A stretch of DNA of 64,000 nucleotides, taken from Bufo bufo. Taxonomy: Eukaryota; Chordata; Amphibia; Anura; Bufonidae. The position numbers and the translations under genes were made by a program. The DNA lies in NCBI RefSeq assembly GCF_905171765.1, contig NC_053397.1:117920378-117984377 (forward strand), in the 5' to 3' direction. The notes under the pieces are model-generated. The model was not told the origin of the DNA, made no database searches, and was given only the letters and a program-made list of their open reading frames with translations. This document shows positions 1 through 9,770 of this stretch, piece after piece; position 1 is the first letter of the stretch; each line of letters begins with the position of its first letter.

Positions 1-91
1 CTTGTGAACCTTTTTGTCCTGACTGGGAGTTTGTAGGCATCCTTCTCAGGCGAGTCCTGTCTGCCACTCCCAGCTACTATATTAGTTTCAG
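1..91 (+). repeat. 5' LTR fragment of chromovirus-1
   Basis: Bases 1-91 match 4432-4522 in the 3' LTR with very few differences, so the window opens inside the 5' LTR of the same element. The match stops at about 91. The LTR 3' part, primer-binding site and most of the leader are missing, and the gag ATG follows at 150. An internal deletion at this junction is the simplest reading. Confidence 0.8.
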
Positions 92-149
92 TATATCTGG
101 CCATTTAAAAAAATAAAAGTGACATTTCTTTTTTTTTTTCTGTTCCACT

Positions 150-998
150 ATGGATCCGGTTACGGTTTTGGTGAAACAATTACGGGGGTTATCCCTTGAA
201 GTGGCAGAATTAAAAGCAACTGTGCTGCAGCAGCAGCAATCCTTGGGTTCCACCGTTGCTACGGGAGACCAAGGTACTCCTGAGCCAAAAGTGGCTTTAC
301 CTGATAGGTTCTCAGGAGGGAGAGACCAATTTGTAACCTTCAGAGAAGCTTGTAAATTGTTCTTCAGGTTACGCCCTAGATCCTCCGGCGGTGAGGAACA
401 ACGGGTGGGCATTGTAATTTCTCTCCTGCAAGGAGATCTGCAGGCTTGGGCTTTCTCCCTACCATCAGACTCTCCGGCCTTACGATCAGTGGAGGAGTTT
501 TTTGAAGCCCTGGGTCTCGTATATGATGACCCGGACAGGGTCTCACTGGCTGAGTCTAAGCTACATAGACTTCGGCAAGAGAACCGGTCTGCTGAACTAT
601 ATTGTTCCGAATTCCGTAGGTGGGCTACTGATACGTTATGGAACGACTCGGCCCTTAGGAATCAGTTCTGCCAGGGGTTGTCTGAAAAATTAAAAGACGC
701 GCTGGCGGTATACGAGGTCCCTGGGTCTCTTGAGGCTGCCATGTCTCTGTCCATAAGAATCGACAGACGACTCAGGGAGAGACTACTAAATTTGACAGAG
801 GCCTCTATAGGGCAGGGATCGGTTTGTTATGATCCAGTCGAACCAATGCAAATAGGGGGCGCCACTAGACGGGTGAATCCTCCTAAGGTCCGCCGTATGT
901 CAGAGGTTTGTTTTCGTTGTGGGGGGAGGGGTCATTTTGTAAAGGTATGTCCCTCAGAACCCAAGAGACCACAAACAAAGGAGCCGCCGGAAAACTAG
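150..998 (+). CDS. gag: Gag of a Ty3 V-clade chromovirus (chromovirus-1)
   Basis: An uninterrupted 282-codon frame. The N-terminal part is a helical region (residues about 5-30). The middle has the usual Ty3 Gag/capsid composition, with a PDRFSG motif near residue 50 and YCSEFRRWATDT near residue 152. The C-terminus carries one CCHC zinc knuckle (CFRCGGRGHFVKVCP), the nucleocapsid RNA-binding motif. In this family Gag forms the cytoplasmic particle that packages element RNA. The frame ends with TAG at 996-998, overlapping the protease frame by about 90 bases in the -1 frame. The start at 150 is the first ATG of the frame. A decayed homologue lies at about 46395-47100, which confirms the family. 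Confidence 0.9.
   Translation: MDPVTVLVKQLRGLSLEVAELKATVLQQQQSLGSTVATGDQGTPEPKVALPDRFSGGRDQFVTFREACKLFFRLRPRSSGGEEQRVGIVISLLQGDLQAWAFSLPSDSPALRSVEEFFEALGLVYDDPDRVSLAESKLHRLRQENRSAELYCSEFRRWATDTLWNDSALRNQFCQGLSEKLKDALAVYEVPGSLEAAMSLSIRIDRRLRERLLNLTEASIGQGSVCYDPVEPMQIGGATRRVNPPKVRRMSEVCFRCGGRGHFVKVCPSEPKRPQTKEPPEN
989..995 (+). promoter_or_regulatory. Candidate -1 ribosomal frameshift site between gag and pro
   Basis: The heptamer GGAAAAC lies directly before the gag stop codon and is read G GAA AAC in the gag frame. A -1 slip here enters the protease frame, which has no stop at this point. Sushi-type elements, and the mammalian gene PEG10 derived from them, are known to use -1 frameshifting with a G/A-rich heptamer. 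Position and phase fit. The heptamer is not a perfect X XXY YYZ site. I did not identify a downstream pseudoknot. Confidence 0.45.
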
Positions 999-1490
999 AG
1001 TCCCCAGATTGTGCGGAGGATAACAGTCTGGGCGTATTCGTTTCCTCCATACGCATGTCTCAGTTTTTGTTGTCTGCTACCGTTGAGGCGGGCAATAAGA
1101 CTGAGATCTGTTCCGTCTTTCTGGACAGTGGGGCGGGGGTCAACTTGGTGGATTCACGGTTTGCTCAGGCTCTGGGTTTTACTCCGGAACCGGTACGCAG
1201 AACTATTCCTGTTTTTGCCATCGACTCCTCCCCTCTTACTCAGAGAGAGTTAACTCAGATCATCCATAATATCCATCTGCAGGTAGGGGACCTCCAAAAA
1301 GAGCATATCTCTTGTTATGTCCTGGACGGTCTTCCGGCTCCTATGGTGTTGGGGCTTCCCTGGCTGGTGACTCACAATCCAGTGGTGGATTGGCAGGCCG
1401 GGGAGATTGTGGAGTGGAGTGAACATTGTAAGGACAATTGCTTGAGTAGTAGGTGCTCTACACTCTGTAACATCTCTACCTGCCTTTCTG
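995..1490 (+). CDS. pro: Retropepsin-like protease region of chromovirus-1 Pol
   Basis: This part of the -1 frame (open from before 908 to 1516) encodes an aspartic protease. The catalytic motif is [12 protein letters not shown] (DSGA near base 1130), and a second conserved stretch reads [18 protein letters not shown] at about 1340-1395, the family's ILG-type motif. It would process Gag and Gag-Pol. The frame probably needs the -1 shift at 989-995 to be reached, rather than its own start. Near 1480-1495 a small indel moves the coding sequence to another frame, where RT continues. Chromovirus-2 has this junction in one frame, so the break is damage to this copy. Confidence 0.85.
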
Positions 1491-2770
1491 TCAGATTTTA
1501 TGGATGTGTTCTCTGAGAAGGGTTGTCAGGGGTTACCACCTCATCGTCCATATGATTGCCCGATTAATCTATTACCTGGGGCAAAACTACCTAAAACCTG
1601 GTTATACAATCTTTCCGGCCCGGAGAGGAAGGCTATGCAAGATTATATTTCGGAGAGTTTGGCTAAGGCACACATCAGACCCTCTTCTTCACCCGTGGCT
1701 GCAGGGTTCTTTTTCGTTAAAAAGAAAGATGGGGGCCTGCGTCCTTGCCTGGATTTCCGGGAAATAAACCGGATAACTATCCGAGATCCCTATCCTCTTC
1801 CTCTCATTCCCGACCTCTTTAATCAGGTTGCTGGTGCTAAATGGTTCTCCAAAATGGATCTCAGAGGAGCCTATAACCTGGTTCGCATCAAAGAGGGGGA
1901 TGAGTGGAAGACGGCTTTTAATACTCCGGAAGGGCATTATGAAAATCTGGTAATGCCATTTGGTCTTACTAATGCGCCTGCGGTGTTCCAACATTTTGTC
2001 AACGATATTTTTTGTCCCCTTATCGGGAGATTTGTTGTGATATATCTTGATGACATCCTGGTCTATTCTCCGGATCTGGTTACACATAAGATCCATGTGA
2101 GACAAGTGCTGCAGATATTAAGGGCCAACAAATTATTTGCTAAATTAGAGAAATGTGTGTTCGCCGTAAAAGAACTGCCATTTCTGGGGTATGTGTTGTC
2201 AGATTCAGGTTTCCGCATGGATCCAGAGAAAGTCCGGGCGATTATGGACTGGGATCTGCCTGAGAACCTGAAGGCATTGCAACGCTTCCTGGGGTTTGCC
2301 AACTTTTATAGAAAGTTTATAAAGAACTATTCCTTGGTGGTCAAACCACTGACGGACATGACCCGAAAGGGATCCGATTTTTCCAAATGGTCACATGCAG
2401 CCAAAACTGCCTTTACATCTCTGAAGGAGAGATTCACCTCGGCCCCTATTCTCGTACAGCCAGATGTCTCGCTTCCTTTTATTGTAGAGGTTGACGCATC
2501 AGAGGTGGGGATGGGAGCGGTACTATCTCAAGGCCCGTCCCCTGGTGAGTGGCGTCCGTGTGCTTTCTTTTCGAAGAAATTGTCTACTGCAGAAAAGAAC
2601 TATGATATTGGCAACAGGGAACTTTTGGCGATTAAGTTGGCCTTTGAAGAGTGGCGTCATTTTTTGGAGGGGGCGGTTCATCCAGTCACGGTGATTACTG
2701 ATCACAAAAACTTATTATATCTGGAGTCTGCTAAACGTCTCACCCCTAGACAGGTTCGGTGGTCGTTATT
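1491..2770 (+). pseudogene. pol: Reverse transcriptase and RNase H of chromovirus-1
   Basis: The frame is open to 2792 and holds a Ty3-type [22 protein letters not shown] opens the fingers, [15 protein letters not shown] holds the motif A aspartate, [15 protein letters not shown] is motif B, and [11 protein letters not shown] is the catalytic YLDD box (about 2040-2065). RNase H follows, with [36 protein letters not shown] and [10 protein letters not shown] giving its acidic residues. A one-base loss in a T run near 2767-2775 closes this frame and moves the tail into the next. The copy is therefore only mildly damaged: two frame breaks flank an otherwise clean RT. Confidence 0.92.
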
Positions 2771-3720
2771 TTTACTAGGTTTAATTTTGTAATAACCTAT
2801 CGCCCAGGGGCAAAAAATACTAAGGCGGATGCATTGTCTCGAAGTTTTCCTGGACGGGGTGATGTTGAGGTACCAGAGCCTATTTTGCAAAAGGGGGTGG
2901 TGATCTCTGCATTACACTCAGGTTTAGAGGGGAGGGTGTTGGAAGCTCAGGGGGACGCCCCGGCCTCCTGCCCCTCGGGTAAACAGTTTGTGCCAGAAGA
3001 TTTACGCCTGGAGATACTAAAAGAACACCATAACTCCACACTGGCAGGACACCCAGGTAGTAAGGCAACCTCTGAATTAGTGTCTTGTCGGTTCTGGTGG
3101 CCCAAGTGGCGCCAGGAGGTGTTGAATTTTGTGTCTGCATGTGCTACCTGTGCTCGTTCTAAGGTAGATCATACTCGTCCGGCAGGGCGTCTTTTACCTC
3201 TGGCCATCCCCAACAGGCCTTGGACGCACCTATCAATGGATTTCATTACGGATCTACCAGTATCAGCGGGGAAGACTGTTATTCTTGTGGTTGTTGACAG
3301 ATTCAGTAAAATGGTGCACTTTATTGCTCTTGCCGCATTGCCTAATGCTAACACACTGGCTCAGGTTTTTATTGACCACATCGTGAAGCTTCACGGGGTC
3401 CCTTCCGATATTGTTTCGGATCGTGGTACCCAATTTGTTTCTAGATTTTGGAAAGCTTTTTGTTCTCGTTTAGGGGTTCATCTGTCGTTTTCTTCATCTT
3501 TCCATCCACAGTCCAACGGTCAGACTGAACGTACCAATCAAAACCTAGAGACATATTTGAGATGCTTTGTTTCCGAAAATCAGGAAGAGTGGTCATCTTA
3601 TTTACGGTTAGCGGAGTTTGCCATTAATAATCGTTGTCAAGAATCCACCGATAAGTCACAATTTTTTGGTGCGTATGGTTTCCATCCTCAGTTTTGTACG
3701 TTTAGTGAGGGGGGGGGGGG
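2771..3720 (+). pseudogene. Integrase zinc finger and DDE core of chromovirus-1
   Basis: The frame continues from RNase H ([17 protein letters not shown]) into integrase. The H2C2 zinc finger is visible as HHNSTLAGHPG followed by CATCARSK. The DD35E core shows WTHLSMDFITDLP for the first aspartate, SDIVSDRGTQFVS for the second, and SFHPQSNGQTERTNQNLE for the glutamate. The enzyme would insert the element cDNA. A long G run at about 3708-3720 is out of frame with what follows, so the C-terminal part is in a third frame. Homopolymer runs mark two of the three breaks in this copy. Confidence 0.92.
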
Positions 3721-4316
3721 CCGTATGGGATTCCTGAGGAGGAACGATTTGCGTCTTCACTTTCTTCAGTGTGGCAGAGTGTGCAAGAAAGTTTGAAGAG
3801 AATTGGTGGTAGATATAAACGTGTGGCTGATAGGAAGCGCTCTGAAGGTCCGGACCTTGGGGTGAATGACTTGGTGTGGTTGTCTACCAGAAATATCAAG
3901 TTGAAGGTTCCCTCGTGGAAATTAGGTCCGAGATTTATTGGTCCTTATAGGGTAATTAAGATCATTAACCTGGTAGCTTTTCATCTGGAGCTACCTCAGA
4001 CTCTAAGGATCCATAATATTTTCCACAGATCTCTGCTTAAGAGATATGTAGAACCTCCTGAACCATTGCCACTACCGCCTCCACCGGTGGTTGTTGATGG
4101 CAGTCTTGAGTTTCAGGTAGAAAAGATTGTGGATTCACGATATGTTCGCCGCTCTCTTCAGTACCTGGTGCACTGGAGAGGTTATGGTTCCGAAGAGAGA
4201 ATGTGGGTGCCAGCATCAGAGATAAAAGCGGACAGACTCGTTCGGGCTTTTCATAGGTCCCATCCGGAGAGGCCTGGTCGTGAGGGTCCAGTGGCCCCTC
4301 GTAGAAAGGGGGGTAC
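3721..4316 (+). pseudogene. Integrase C-terminus with chromodomain of chromovirus-1
   Basis: The third-frame segment encodes the GPY/F-like region (WKLGPRFIGPYRVIKIINLVAF), then HNIFHRSLLKRYVEPPEP, then a chromodomain: EFQVEKIVDSRYVRRSLQYL, HWRGYGSEERMWVPASEI. A chromodomain at the integrase end defines chromoviruses and is thought to guide integration to particular chromatin. The frame runs on into the LTR (stop at 4392); the domain itself ends at about 4265. A purine-rich tract (AGAAAGGGGGGTAC, about 4303-4316), the likely plus-strand primer, lies directly before the LTR. Confidence 0.92.
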
Positions 4317-4969
4317 TGTCACGACTATGACTGATCCAGACAGGTCTGGGAGGAGAAGGTCGCAGCGACTTGCTACTCGCGATAGCTTGTGAGTTTGCTC
4401 TGTGGTTCAGGGTATGTCATCGGGGTTTTGCCTTGTGAACCTTTTTGTCCTGACTGGGAGTTTGTAGGCATCCTTCTCAGGTGAGTCCTGTCTGCCACTC
4501 CGAGCTACTATATTAGTTTCAGTTTCACTTGCAGTCATTGCCAGATATAGTCCTTACTTCCAGTACTATTCTGACCTTTGAAGGAGATCGTTGGACGGTA
4601 TTGCTGTGGAGCTCTTGTCTGGCGTGGACTGTCATCATTGGGATCACCTTCTCTGCTCGTGACTGGATAAGTCTATCTCCGCTGGAGATTGTTTGTTTGT
4701 TGCTGTCTTCCCCTGTTGTTCTCCTAGACACGAGTGATGGTGACTAGTGCTCCTATCTGCCTTTCCCCAGTCTATTCTTGTTAGGGTGACTGAGGGTTTA
4801 GGTATCCTGCTCGCCGCACGGGTTCACACCCCGTCTAGGGTATCAGGGCAGACAGGTGCCAGCTTAGGATTAATCAGGGGTGGCCGTTCTATTCCCCATC
4901 CGTAGATAGGGGTCTCCCTTCCCCTCCGTCAGGTGCGACACGACTGCTGCTGGGATAGCAGTCGTGACA
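4317..4969 (+). repeat. 3' LTR of chromovirus-1
   Basis: This 653-bp block starts TGTCACGAC and ends GTCGTGACA, a 9-bp perfect terminal inverted repeat. It follows a polypurine tract and repeats the sequence at 1-91. Its right end cuts into the minus-strand coding region of LTR-X, so chromovirus-1 inserted into LTR-X. The left TSD partner lies outside the window. Confidence 0.9.
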
Positions 4970-5192
4970 ACTACAGTGTCTAAGGGCCTCCTCCGTCTCC
5001 TCTTCGCTGGAGAACTTAGCTTTCTGGCTTGCTTCTTTTCTAGATTTCTTCTTAGGACCGCAACCTTTAACTTCCGCAACCTTTACAGCCGCGTTTTCCA
5101 CGGGGAGCTCCCGCCTCCTCCTTTTGTTGGAGATCCGGCTGGTCAGTTTTAAACCACCCTTCAGCCGCTCTAATGTCACCTGGTGTTCTCAC
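4970..5192 (-). pseudogene. Basic C-terminal tail region of the LTR-X coding sequence
   Basis: On the minus strand, just after the long LTR-X frame stops, another frame encodes a very basic and acidic stretch (SNKRRRREL, GCGPKKKSRKE, SSEEETEEALR). It is cut at 4969/4970 by the chromovirus-1 LTR. Composition suggests it continues the LTR-X protein after a frameshift. No domain is recognised. Confidence 0.4.
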
Positions 5193-7814
5193 TCACTTTG
5201 TTTCTTTATTTGTATCACCAGATAGCACTTCTCTTTTTTCTTTAGTCCCCACAGGGGTTACCTCAGGTTTGGATTCAGTATCAGAGTCTTCTGCTTCTTC
5301 CACATCAGCCTCATCAACTGATTCAGCAGATACATCTTCTATCTTCTTCTCTGCCTCGGCCGGCACCACGGCGCCACCATCTCCAGTCCCATTCTTAACA
5401 GGCTCTGACTTCTTGGCACCTTCCAGAGGATCTTCCTCTTCCGGTTTCTCATTTTCTTCCACCTGCTGTGCAGGAGCACGCTTAGGCTTCTCCAACTCAT
5501 AGATGGCATCTTTTGAGCTCATGAGAGCTTCCATCTCTTCTCTGAGTTGCTTGTTCAGCCTCTCTAATTCATTTCGCTCCTCAAGCACTTCTTCAAGGGC
5601 TCTAGCCAAGGAGAGGGCCTCGGACTCTTTCTCCCGAGCATCAGCCTCCACTCGGTCACGTTCTTCGGCATACCGAGCCGATATGTATTTCTCTGCAGCC
5701 AGGAGCTGGCCAAACTTCTGTTCCTTCTTATTTTTTCGCACTAGCTTGTTGTAAGCGCCCCACTGTTGGGCCTCCTGTTCCAGCAGCTCTTTACTCTGTT
5801 CTGCTGCCGCATCAGCCCAAGGAGTACCACCCTTCTCCTTTAGACACTTTGTGGGATTTCCACCAAGGGACTCTTCAAGCCCATTGTTGATGTCGACTAC
5901 AGACTTCCGTGTCTTTCTGGAGTCTTTCCTCTTCTCCGGGACACCAGGCAGTAGACCCTTCAGTTCACTCATCTTTTCCGGGGTCTCTTCTTTTGACCCT
6001 TCTGCAGCCTTCTTCAATGTCTTTATGATGACAACTAGTCCCTTCTCTATCGTATCTAGGGACTGTGTGGAGAGAGAGAAATCATCTTCATGATTGCAGC
6101 TGTACTGATAGGTCAGGTCATCTACCGCTGCCTGAATATGGGTCTCAGACACTAGGCTGGCGTCTCCCCACTCAACTCTAGTCACGTCAGGTACAACTAT
6201 CGTCTGGTCTCTACCCGTAACTATGTCAATTTGCCAAGACCTCGACATAGCAACTCAGAGAGAGAGGCTGCCATCGGCCACGGCACATGCGTCACTTATA
6301 TTACTTGTGTCATCATTATCAGTTCTGACCTCTAGGGGCACCGATGCGCTAGTACCCACATTGGACACTTCCCCAGCAACCAAAAAACCCAGTGGGTACT
6401 GCATATCCACCTCTGGTACGTGTGGTACACCCTCTGGGCTTACAACATTAACCAGCATTTTTGTATCACATATATTTTTACCAGGAGTGGGCACTTCTCT
6501 CCTCATCACATCCTGAAAGGGAAAAGGCATGTCATCATCATATACTTCACAAGACCTCACATTTTCATTTTTTACTTTAACTACATCACTGTTTTCATTA
6601 TGCATTTCGGAAAACATGGTACCATCACTTTGCACCTTATCAGCTCCACTGTTTCTAATGGTCACTTCATTTAATGGGCTAGGTACCAGTTCTGCAGGAG
6701 TTACGTGACCGACTGCAGAAGTGTTTCTACCCCACAAATCACAGAACAACCTTCTCTCATGCACGGGCAAATTTACGGCAGCAAGTCCATCAGTCCCAGC
6801 TGTCACTATAGCCTCACACTCAGTGAGAACTACCTGACAGTCCTCATTAACCGCATGTCTGTCCAGCATATTTATCACTTTATTTATCTCAGGTTTCCAT
6901 ATTGTGCTACCTCTTACCCGGGCCATCATAGGGTCTCTAATTTTCTCCACCCCATGCCTAGCCTTGGTCACGGGCATTTTGGGCAACACAACAACCTTCT
7001 CCCCTGCAAAGTCCTGCGAGGAAGCAACCACAACAGGATTACCCGCCTGTTCAGACACTGCGATTTTCCCAATGTCAAACACTTCCGAGACAGTTCCTCG
7101 CCTCGGTGATTTATCACTCACCGTCCCAGCAGGTATCCCCTGCCGCCGGCTCACTGTCACTGGGTCTGTCACATAATTAATAACAGGAGCAATCTTACCC
7201 AGCGATGTCACGGGTTCGGCAGTCGCCGAATCCAAGGATACTCCAGGATCCTCCATTACAAAATCACCTGCAGCCTCCTGACTGCAGTGGTTGCTACGAG
7301 AAACGCAGTGACTCCATCCTCCTTCCAGATGTGGAGTCACACTCTCGGGAGACCTGTCCTTGGGATCTCTAGCCACAGAATATTAGCCACTTGCTCCGCT
7401 CCATAACTGCTGGGCAGCCGCACGCTGTTGTGGTTTGTTGCCCTTAGCAACAGCCTCGCAGATCCTTGGCACATCCTCTCTAGGACTCTGTCTCCACTGG
7501 TAGGGAACATTCGACCTCCTGAGAACTGAACCGCTCTCCTCCTCTTTATCTTCCCGACGGTTGCCCTTGACAATGGCATATCTTTGCTTTTTCCCAGATA
7601 GTCCCGGCACACCACCAACCTCTTAGAACTTTGTACAGGGTCCATACAGTATTGAGAACCCATTTTGCAAGGCCAACTGCCACTGTGCCTCCAAAGCCTC
7701 TCGCTCTGCATCAAATTTCGCCAATTATTTTTTAGTGTAGCCAATTGCTATGGCCATTTCTTCTGCCTGCTGTATCCGCCAGCGCCGCCGGACGTACTCT
7801 TCCCCGAGACCCAT
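5193..7814 (-). pseudogene. Gag-like long frame of LTR-X with captured myosin segment
   Basis: A single minus-strand frame runs from ATG at 7814 (MGLGEEYVRRRWRIQQAEE) to TGA at 5193, 874 codons interrupted only by four stops (7725-7727, 7623-7625, 7383-7385, 6255-6257). It lies about 250 bases downstream of a primer-binding-like site and an LTR, the place of gag. The N-terminal and middle parts show no family I recognise and no zinc knuckle. Codons after 6248 give a clean 351-residue block: an unassigned region (residues 1-160), a heptad-rich segment closely resembling the myosin II rod (about 165-265), then a Glu/Ser-rich acidic tail. I infer a non-autonomous LTR element whose structural protein acquired a host coiled coil. 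A degenerate domesticated gene is the alternative. Confidence 0.6.
5454..5756 (-). other. Myosin II heavy-chain rod-like coiled coil inside LTR-X
   Basis: The translated segment includes [20 protein letters not shown], then [20 protein letters not shown], then [19 protein letters not shown] and [15 protein letters not shown]. From memory of the family, this order of motifs ([40 protein letters not shown]) is the signature of the vertebrate non-muscle/smooth-muscle myosin II rod (MYH9/10/11 type). Relative to that rod I see what look like small in-frame losses, before KKEQKF and after SSKD. The segment is continuous with no intron, which suggests capture from spliced RNA. No search was run. 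Confidence 0.8.
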
Positions 7815-8065
7815 GGTAGCAGGAAAAACTTTCAGCCACAAGTCCACTTTTGCTGGGCTACTGGCCCTTTAATTCACTATAGTTTTACTTGCACCACAGC
7901 AAAATAGTCCACACTCTTATGAGCAGCACCTGCTCCACTGGACAAAAAATAATAATCTTCCGGTCCTTTAACTCCACACACGGCAAAAAACAGCTTTTAG
8001 CAGCACCTGCAGTCTCAGCGTTGCCCCTAGCAACCGACCGTTGCCCTTCTCTCATGGACAACTTG

Positions 8066-8081
8066 CCCGCATCCGACACCA
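8066..8081 (-). other. Primer-binding site of LTR-X
   Basis: On the minus strand the LTR ends CCTTACA, and two bases later TGGTGTCGGATGCGGG begins. TGG at the LTR edge is typical of a tRNA-primed minus-strand start. The tRNA is not assigned. Confidence 0.6.
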
Positions 8082-8083
8082 AT

Positions 8084-8710
8084 TGTAAGGGAACGCCTCT
8101 TATTCGGGGGTCATTCTCACAATGATCTTCATCAACCACAGGGTTAGGGGCCAAACATTGCTTTTATTTGGCACCTCAGCAAAACCAAAACAAACAATAC
8201 AAATAAAACACCTACCCGGCTCGGCTCTAACTAAACATGAGGACTCCCTACCTCACTGAAAGCCCCGTTCACACACGGGAAGAACATGCGGCTTTTCCCA
8301 GCCTAACAATCCAGCACTTCCAGGCTGTAACAAAGTCCAGTACCTTTTGGGGGATTGTGGCCCAGAAGTCCTCCTGACTCTGGCCAAGCGACCGTCGATT
8401 CCAAGGCCTCGCGGAGTTCCCCAAAGTTCAGGCTAACACCTAGCCCCGTGGCCCCATGGCCCCTCAGCCAGCTCGGCTGAGCCCACTTGTAGAGAGCCTT
8501 CCCAGGCCTCTGCTGCACACAGACTCTCCAGAGTGAGACACACCCAAGATCCAGTAGCAGGATTAGATAGGATCCCTGGACATGAGCATGCCCTAAGTCC
8601 CGGACTGGAACCTGGGGAAACAACACCTCAATGTTCACATTGCCACAAAGCACAGACAATAACAATGAGCGGGTGCAATGCCTTATGGGAAAAAGCAATT
8701 AACCTCTACA
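8084..8710 (-). repeat. 5' LTR of LTR-X
   Basis: The block is bounded by TGTAAGGG on the left and CCTCTACA on the right, a near-match short inverted repeat with TG..CA ends. It sits directly against the primer-binding site. It contains AATAAAA-like signals on the minus strand (TTTTATTT near 8161). The partner LTR lies left of chromovirus-1, outside the window, so the outer boundary rests on the terminal repeat only. Confidence 0.55.
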
Positions 8711-8715
8711 CAAAT

Positions 8716-8876
8716 TACAAAAAAGGGCAGCGCTCCATGGGAAAAATAAATTAAAAACCTTTTATTTACCCATGTGGTACAGCAACGTTTCAGCTCAGAA
8801 ATAGAGCCTTTCTCAAGCATGGGTGAATAAAAGTTTTTTTTATATTTTTTACCATGGAGTCCTGCCCTTTTTTGTA
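8716..8876. repeat. Fold-back repeat around a hammerhead-like loop
   Basis: Two arms of about 55 bases, left beginning AAAAAAGGGCAGCGCTCCAT and right ending ATGGAGTCCTGCCCTTTTTT, are imperfect reverse complements. The loop contains the hammerhead-like sequence at 8776-8822. This resembles the inverted tails of the PLE copies seen further right. Confidence 0.65.
8776..8822 (-). ncRNA. Degenerate hammerhead-ribozyme-like motif
   Basis: On the minus strand CTTGAGA is followed by a stem (GGCTC / GAGC), then GAAA, then CGTTGCTG. This is the order of a type I hammerhead core, but the CUGANGA box carries an extra base and stem I is weak. It is probably an inactive relic. Confidence 0.4.
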
Positions 8877-8940
8877 TTTTATATTTGGCCTGCTCTCACT
8901 ACATTCATTAGAAGCTGTCTGGCACAAGAAAAGGTATAGA

Positions 8941-8952
8941 GTATATATACAG

Positions 8953-8979
<27 letters not shown>
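8941..8979. repeat. (TA)n microsatellite
   Basis: A nearly pure TA run, followed by a T run. The rest of 8880-9061 holds nothing I can assign. Confidence 0.9.
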
Positions 8980-8983
<4 letters not shown>

Positions 8984-9061
8984 TTTTTTTACTAACTTGA
9001 TTAGGCAGGTATGGAAAAAAGTTATATATACTATTGCAGTCAAAGCAGCACTGTCTATGTG

Positions 9062-9076
9062 GTAATAGACAGAGTG
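9062..9076 (+). other. Left TSD of PLE-C
   Basis: GTAATAGACAGAGTG here recurs exactly at 14820-14834, on either side of the inverted-arm unit. A 15-bp TSD fits target-primed retrotransposition such as that of PLEs. Confidence 0.75.
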
Positions 9077-9727
9077 AAAAACAAAAAATGCCCAATTTTA
9101 GGGCCCTCAGGATAATTTCACAAGTACTCAATTCCGTCAGTGGACCGACAAAAATTCCTGTAGGGGTCCTAAACTAAATAACTTTATTGTTACATATCTA
9201 AAATCTAAAGACCTACAGGGATAGGTTAAAACTATCAGGAATGAGAGGGGGGGGTGACGGTTCCTCACTTGCAATTGGTGCCACCTCACGCTTTATGGAC
9301 CATTTGGTTATTTTATGGGCGCAGAGCCTGTCACAGAACTGAGGATAGCTAGACTACATTAAGGATCAGGTATAGTTTACATGTGTGGTACTGCTGTGCG
9401 AGACTGAAAGTTCATTAATAATTAGGTGCAATCTAGGTTGCTACCATTGAATGTTATCTTACAGTCTCCCAGAAACTCGTAGCAATTATTGCCAATGGTA
9501 ATGGAATTGTTTGATTCGTGCAACTCACATTTGATCAATTAGCATTCAGACCAAGAGTACTGTGACGGACTGAACCTGAGCCTGTCACAGAACTGAGGAT
9601 AGCTAGACTACATTAAGGATCAGGTGTAGTTTACATGTGTGATACTGCTGTGCGAGACTGAGAGTTCATTAATAAACAATTAGGTGCAATCTAGGTTGCT
9701 ACCATTGAATGTTATCTTTGAAGCAAA

Positions 9728-9770
9728 CTCCTAATGAAGCTGCATCGCGGCGAAACATGTCGTGTGGAGG
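9728..9770 (+). ncRNA. Hammerhead-ribozyme-like motif in PLE-C
   Basis: CTAATGA (9731-9737) replaces the consensus CUGANGA. A good 5-bp stem II follows (GCTGC / GCGGC, loop ATC), then GAAA (9752-9755), C and the GTC cleavage triplet (9759-9761). Stem I pairing is poor. It is probably a decayed relative of the fold at 41801-41842. Confidence 0.5.

Noticed and set aside
5173..6093. Serine-rich plus-strand open frames
   Set aside because: They are antisense to the LTR-X frame; serine runs come from Glu/Lys-rich codons on the other strand.
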